From positions 1-64,000 of the forward strand of contig JAEVYU010000008.1 in NCBI GenBank assembly GCA_023392595.1: 64,000 nucleotides of DNA, read 5' to 3'. The stretch is from Bacillota bacterium (GTDB lineage Bacteria > Bacillota > UBA4882 > UBA8346). Position 1 is the stretch's first letter. Each line of letters opens with the position of its first letter. Positions 60,625 to 64,000 of this stretch are shown in pieces. Position numbers and translations under genes: made by a program. The notes beneath the pieces are model-generated. The model saw only the letters and a program-made list of their open reading frames with translations. It ran no database searches and was not told the origin of the DNA.

Positions 60625-60840
60625 TCACTTTTCGGGTATTGGATCATATCCACCTTTGGAAAACGGATGGCATCTTAAAATTCTTTTCACCCCATAGTAT
60701 AACCCTTTCATTAAACCAAATTTTTCAATCGCCTGGTAAGCGTATTGTGAACAAGTCGGGTAATAGCGACAGGTTCTAGGTTTAATGGGTGAAATAACTT
60801 TTTGATAAAATAGTATAAAAAGAAGGATTACTCCTTTCAA
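60625..60840 (-). CDS. yidD: Membrane protein insertion efficiency factor YidD
   Basis: A 71-residue protein with an N-terminal amphipathic/hydrophobic helix and the family core KPRTCRYYPTCSQYAYQAIE, then GVKRILRCHPFSKGGYDPIP. Three Cys residues are conserved. It overlaps rnpA by 4 bp and precedes yidC by 21 bp. Confidence 0.96.
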   Translation of the reverse strand: MKGVILLFILFYQKVISPIKPRTCRYYPTCSQYAYQAIEKFGLMKGLYYGVKRILRCHPFSKGGYDPIPEK

Positions 60841-61217
60841 TGGGAATCCTCCCCCTTACATTCAATAATACCGGATTTTCTTGGCAGGCGTTTTCTTACT
60901 CCACCAAGTATATGCGTTATTTCAATTATTATGTTGGCTAGAGTAGCTTCCTTAATAGGATTTCTAGCCACAAGCAAAACATCCAATCCTTTTAGATCTT
61001 CCACAGACTGTGCAGAGACAGCTTCACGCAACAATCTTTTGATTCGATTTCGAATCACGGCATTTCCTATTTTCCGACCAACACAAAACCCAACCCGGAT
61101 AAAATCGAAAGAGGTATGAAGAAAATAGACCACTAAATACCTGCCGTAAATAGAGTGGCCCTTTTCAAAGATACCTTGAAATTCTTCGTTTTTTTTAATG
61201 ATAGCTGTTTTTGTCAA
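60837..61217 (-). CDS. rnpA: Ribonuclease P protein component
   Basis: A 126-residue basic protein that binds RNase P RNA for tRNA 5' processing. GFCVGRKIGNAVIRNRIKRL is the RNR motif, and DVLLVARNPIKEATLANI follows. It lies 12 bp after rpmH, the standard order. Confidence 0.96.
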   Translation of the reverse strand: MTKTAIIKKNEEFQGIFEKGHSIYGRYLVVYFLHTSFDFIRVGFCVGRKIGNAVIRNRIKRLLREAVSAQSVEDLKGLDVLLVARNPIKEATLANIIIEITHILGGVRKRLPRKSGIIECKGEDSH

Positions 61218-61229
61218 AGTACGTTCTCT

Positions 61230-61364
61230 TTAGGCGGATAAAACTTTCCTACCTTTTGCTCTCCTACGGCTCAACACTTTACGTCCGGCTTTGGTGGCCA
61301 TTCTTGCCATAAAGCCATGGTCCTTCTTATATTTATGACGATTCGGTTGGTATGTCATTTTCAT
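61230..61364 (-). CDS. rpmH: Ribosomal protein bL34
   Basis: A 44-residue basic protein beginning MKMTYQPNRHKYKKDHGFMA and ending GRKVLSA, an exact bL34 layout. GAGGTGAT precedes the ATG at 61362-61364. It heads the rpmH-rnpA-yidD-yidC-jag operon and is divergent from dnaA. Confidence 0.97.
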   Translation of the reverse strand: MKMTYQPNRHKYKKDHGFMARMATKAGRKVLSRRRAKGRKVLSA

Positions 61365-61411
61365 TGAGATCACCTCATTCCGCATTTTAGGCAATAAAGT
61401 TTGCGATAATA

Positions 61412-61440
61412 ATTATAATAATCAAGGTAGATAGTGTCAA
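61412..61440 (-). promoter_or_regulatory. Consensus SigA promoter of the rpmH operon
   Basis: On the minus strand TTGACA (61440-61435), 17 bp, TATAAT (61417-61412): perfect consensus in both boxes. Confidence 0.93.
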
Positions 61441-61480
61441 TAGAAAATCAGGATAAAACGAAAATTATTTGCAAAAAAAT

Positions 61481-61751
61481 TGTGGATAATTTTTTTATCC
61501 ATATATAGCTTGGAAGAATTCATGCTGGCTTGGTTAATTATAAATTGCCAAAAGGGTTAGATTTTGTTATTATAGTATAGTCCTTTGAATTTATCCACAG
61601 GTTGTGAATAGTTTTGTGGATAAATTATATTTTGTGGATATGTAAATATTCTTAAGTTAAAGGCTTTTTTTATTTTCCACTCTTTCAGATTTCGTTAGGA
61701 ATCTCGAGCGATTGGGATGTTTTTCACAAGTTATCCCCAAGATATGGATAA
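61481..61751. other. oriC, DnaA-box cluster upstream of dnaA
   Basis: Perfect TTATCCACA boxes: 61481-61489 (minus), 61591-61599 (plus) and 61615-61623 (minus). Near matches: TTATCCATA 61495-61503, TGTGGATAT 61633-61641, TTATCCCCA 61731-61739 and TATGGATAA 61743-61751. The cluster stands between rpmH and dnaA, where the first part of a bipartite origin lies in Bacillus. It probably also serves DnaA autoregulation. Confidence 0.9.
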
Positions 61752-61778
61752 CTAGATCGTAAGGAGCGTTGGGGGTTA

Positions 61779-63113
61779 ATGAGTAATTTAGATACGATTT
61801 GGGAAAAGACATTAGAATCAATATCTCCTTTCTTAAGCAAACCCAGTTTTGAAACATGGCTAAAGCCAACCAAACCTGTGTCTTTGGAAGGAAACCTTTT
61901 AACTGTTGAAGTTCCAAATGATTTTGCCCGGGACTGGCTTGAATCACGCTATGCGCCTTTACTTGCCACAACATTAAAAGAGTTATTAGAAGAAGATGTG
62001 GAATTGCGGTTTATTACTCCTGAGCGTAATGAAGCTCAAAATAAGCCGGAAACTGAAACTACCGCTCATATTGGGCAAAGTATTCCACAGCCCTCCCTAC
62101 TGAACCCAAAGTATACCTTTGAGAGTTTCGTCGTAGGGGAAAGTAACCGTTTTGCCCATGCCGCATCCCTGGCGGTAGCCGAAGCGCCGGGAAAAGCCTA
62201 TAACCCATTATTTATATATGGTGGAGTAGGTTTGGGTAAAACCCATCTTATGCAGGCAATTGGTCAATTTGCATTGAAAAATCATCCTGATTTCCGGGTG
62301 GTTTATGTATCTTCTGAGAAATTCACCAATGAATTGATCAATGCGATTCGGTTTAACCGAACTCCCCATTTCCGGGATACCTATCGAACCGTTGATATTT
62401 TATTGGTGGATGATATTCAATTTTTTGCCGGGAAAGAAAGCACCCAGGAAGAATTCTTCCATACATTTAATACTCTTTATGAATCCGGCAAACAAATCAT
62501 TATTTCCAGTGATCGTCCGCCAAAAGAAATTCCTACATTGGAGGACAGGCTCCGGTCGCGCTTTGAGTGGGGGCTGATTACCGATATCCAAGCCCCTAAC
62601 CTAGAAACCCGGATAGCCATATTAAGAAAAAAAGCTTCAACGGAAGGTTGGCATTTACCCAATGATGTGATGGTGAATATTGCCGATCAAATCAATTCCA
62701 ATATTCGCGAATTGGAAGGGGCGCTGATTCGAATCATCGCTTATGCCTCTTTTCATAATAAACAAATTTCCCTGGAACTGGCCAATGAAGTTTTAAAAGA
62801 CGTCATTTCGTCAAGTAAGGCCAAACGGCTGACGATTCCCATTATTCAACAGGCAGTATGTGATTTTTATAACCTTGAAATGGAAGATTTGAAAGCGCAA
62901 CGCCGTACCAAAAATGTTACTCTTCCCCGGCAAATCGCGATGTACATCGTAAGAGAATTAACTGATTATTCTCTGCCGAAAATCGGCGAAGAATTTGGAG
63001 GACGTGACCATTCAACCGTTATCCACGCCTGTGATAAAATCCAAGAATTAATTAAAAGTGATCCCGAGGTCGATCGGATTATCAAAAACTTAATCCACAA
63101 TTTGGGTCAATAA
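61779..63113 (+). CDS. dnaA: Chromosomal replication initiator DnaA
   Basis: A 444-residue initiator. Domain I (1-80, WEKTLESISPFLSKPSFETW), a short linker, AAA+ domain with Walker A GGVGLGKTHL and Walker B LLVDDIQFF, and domain IV with the DnaA-box-binding motif GRDHSTVIHACDKI. AAGGAG lies 14 bases before the ATG, with a G-run between. DnaA boxes stand on both sides. Confidence 0.98.
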   Translation: MSNLDTIWEKTLESISPFLSKPSFETWLKPTKPVSLEGNLLTVEVPNDFARDWLESRYAPLLATTLKELLEEDVELRFITPERNEAQNKPETETTAHIGQSIPQPSLLNPKYTFESFVVGESNRFAHAASLAVAEAPGKAYNPLFIYGGVGLGKTHLMQAIGQFALKNHPDFRVVYVSSEKFTNELINAIRFNRTPHFRDTYRTVDILLVDDIQFFAGKESTQEEFFHTFNTLYESGKQIIISSDRPPKEIPTLEDRLRSRFEWGLITDIQAPNLETRIAILRKKASTEGWHLPNDVMVNIADQINSNIRELEGALIRIIAYASFHNKQISLELANEVLKDVISSSKAKRLTIPIIQQAVCDFYNLEMEDLKAQRRTKNVTLPRQIAMYIVRELTDYSLPKIGEEFGGRDHSTVIHACDKIQELIKSDPEVDRIIKNLIHNLGQ

Positions 63114-63360
63114 TTGTGCACAGGATCTGATCGGATTGTGGAAAATTTATCGATCTCATTTTCTGAATTCTGTGGATTGTGTTATTTTGTAGAAAACCAC
63201 CTTTTTTATTCACAATCTTTGATTTTCTAAAAAGCTTGATGGTAGTTGTTTTTGATCAACTTATGCACAGTATCAACTCGACTATGACTACTACTTTTTT
63301 ATTATATAATATTAATAATTGATCATTTAGAAATACCATTGTTGACAGGAGGGTAAAAAA
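63114..63360. other. oriC, second DnaA-box cluster and unwinding region
   Basis: Boxes TTATTCACA (63206-63214) and TTATGCACA (63261-63269), with weaker TTGTGCACA (63114-63122) and TGTGGATTG (63171-63179). After the last box comes ACT-ATG-ACT-ACT-ACT (63281-63295), which reads as DnaA-trio repeats, followed by an AT-only tract TTTTTTATTATATAATATTA (from 63295) that is the likely DNA unwinding element. The order box, trios, AT tract is the same as in Bacillus subtilis. Confidence 0.88.
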
Positions 63361-64000
63361 ATGAAGATTGTATGCCTTCAAGATGAATTAGCGCGTTTTT
63401 TACAAATCACTGCCCGCGCGCTCGCACTAAAATCAACTTTACCGATTTTAACGGGAATTTTTATGGAGACCAGCGGTAATTCATTGCGGTGCGTTGCTAC
63501 GGATTTGGAGATAGCGATTGAAGTCAATGTCCCCAATATTCAAATTTTCACGACCGGATCTATTGTTTTACCGGGTAAAACGTTCGTTGAGATTATCCGC
63601 CATTTACCTTCCGGACCGGTGACGATTGAATATGAAGAAGCTTCCAAAATGGTAACGATCACCAGCAAACATTCATCTTATCAATTACCGGTCTTACCCG
63701 TTGAAGAATTTCCGACGATGCCGGAATTAAAAGACGGAAATCAAGTGGAGATCAAGGGTGACGTTTTAAAAGAGGCCATTCGCCAAACGATGTATGCAAC
63801 CTTGATGGATGATCCCAGACCTTTTTTATCCAGCATATTATGGGAAATCACTCCCGGGCAATTGCGTTTGGTGGCGACGGATGTAAACCGGCTGGCTTTA
63901 CGGGACGTGCCTGTGGAATCCGGTTTTCAAAAAACGGCATTGGTTCCGGTCCACTCATTAAGAGAAATCGCCAACATTTTCGGTAATAATAACGAGGAGA
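63361..64000 (+). CDS. dnaN: DNA polymerase III beta sliding clamp (N-terminal part)
   Basis: The frame starts at ATG 63361-63363 after CAGGAGGG and runs open off the window edge; 213 of about 366 residues are visible. KIVCLQDELARFLQITARAL, STLPILTGIFMETSGN and LRLVATDVNRLALRDV are typical. The first domain and most of the second are present. It holds the polymerase on DNA. Confidence 0.95.
   Translation, partial: MKIVCLQDELARFLQITARALALKSTLPILTGIFMETSGNSLRCVATDLEIAIEVNVPNIQIFTTGSIVLPGKTFVEIIRHLPSGPVTIEYEEASKMVTITSKHSSYQLPVLPVEEFPTMPELKDGNQVEIKGDVLKEAIRQTMYATLMDDPRPFLSSILWEITPGQLRLVATDVNRLALRDVPVESGFQKTALVPVHSLREIANIFGNNNEE

Overview
The window reads as the chromosomal origin region of a spore-forming Firmicute (Bacillota) that also has an outer membrane. 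Evidence for spore formation is spoVT, a SleB-type cortex hydrolase, a DUF2512 (YndM-like) protein and a Spo0E-like remnant. Evidence for an outer membrane is three signal-peptide beta-barrel proteins that all end in Phe, an OmpA/Pal-type lipoprotein and a tripartite CusCBA efflux system with a TolC-like channel. A diderm lineage such as Limnochordia/Hydrogenispora or Halanaerobiales relatives would fit; I cannot place it more precisely.

Layout. 1-0.8 kb: gene debris (Spo0E-like and beta-lactamase-family fragments). 0.8-2 kb: an ArsR regulator and an EFR1-type flavodoxin/ferredoxin sharing an operator-like palindrome. 2-9 kb (minus): glmS behind a glmS ribozyme placed unusually far upstream, then glmM, a COG2509 FAD protein and cdaA, i.e. 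amino-sugar synthesis linked to c-di-AMP, with cdaR missing. 9-10.1 kb: hpt and a 180-bp tandem repeat. 10.1-20.2 kb (minus): an envelope block with three porins that share a structured leader RNA, spoVT, an ankyrin-OmpA lipoprotein, a two-component system whose sensor carries an efflux-adaptor-like hairpin, and a small secreted protein. 20.4-21 kb: decayed genes (Spo0E-like, SMEK domain). 21.2-29.8 kb (minus): cusC-cusB-cusA plus a translationally coupled Met-tailed secreted protein and the divergently placed-in-order two-component system that probably controls them through a tandem direct repeat. 30-31 kb: noncoding repeats, including a degenerate 21-bp array. 31-35 kb (minus): ilvBN and ilvD sharing an operator-like palindrome. 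35.3-35.9 kb: a large inverted repeat. 36-39.5 kb: spore/cell-wall genes. 40-44.3 kb (plus): gcvT-gcvPA-gcvPB with no gcvH. 44.4-47.5 kb: lytic transglycosylase, DUF559 nuclease-like protein, glnR-glnA. 47.5-49.2 kb: bactofilin, an M23-peptidase-like anchor without its peptidase domain, and DUF4446.

50.3-64 kb is the origin cluster: larB, parB, parA, rsmG, two tandem mnmG paralogues, mnmE, jag, yidC, yidD, rnpA and rpmH on the minus strand, then dnaA and the start of dnaN on the plus strand. DnaA boxes lie on both sides of dnaA, and an unwinding region with DnaA-trio-like triplets lies between dnaA and dnaN. Three parS sites lie within about 20 kb of the origin.

Most worth following up: (i) the leader element shared by the three porin genes, which matches no riboswitch class I know; (ii) the overlapping pair of full-length MnmG proteins, one with altered conserved positions; (iii) the glmS ribozyme separated from glmS by about 600 nt; (iv) the histidine kinase with an adaptor-like hairpin in its sensor; (v) shared operator-like elements in the ilv, cus and envelope genes.
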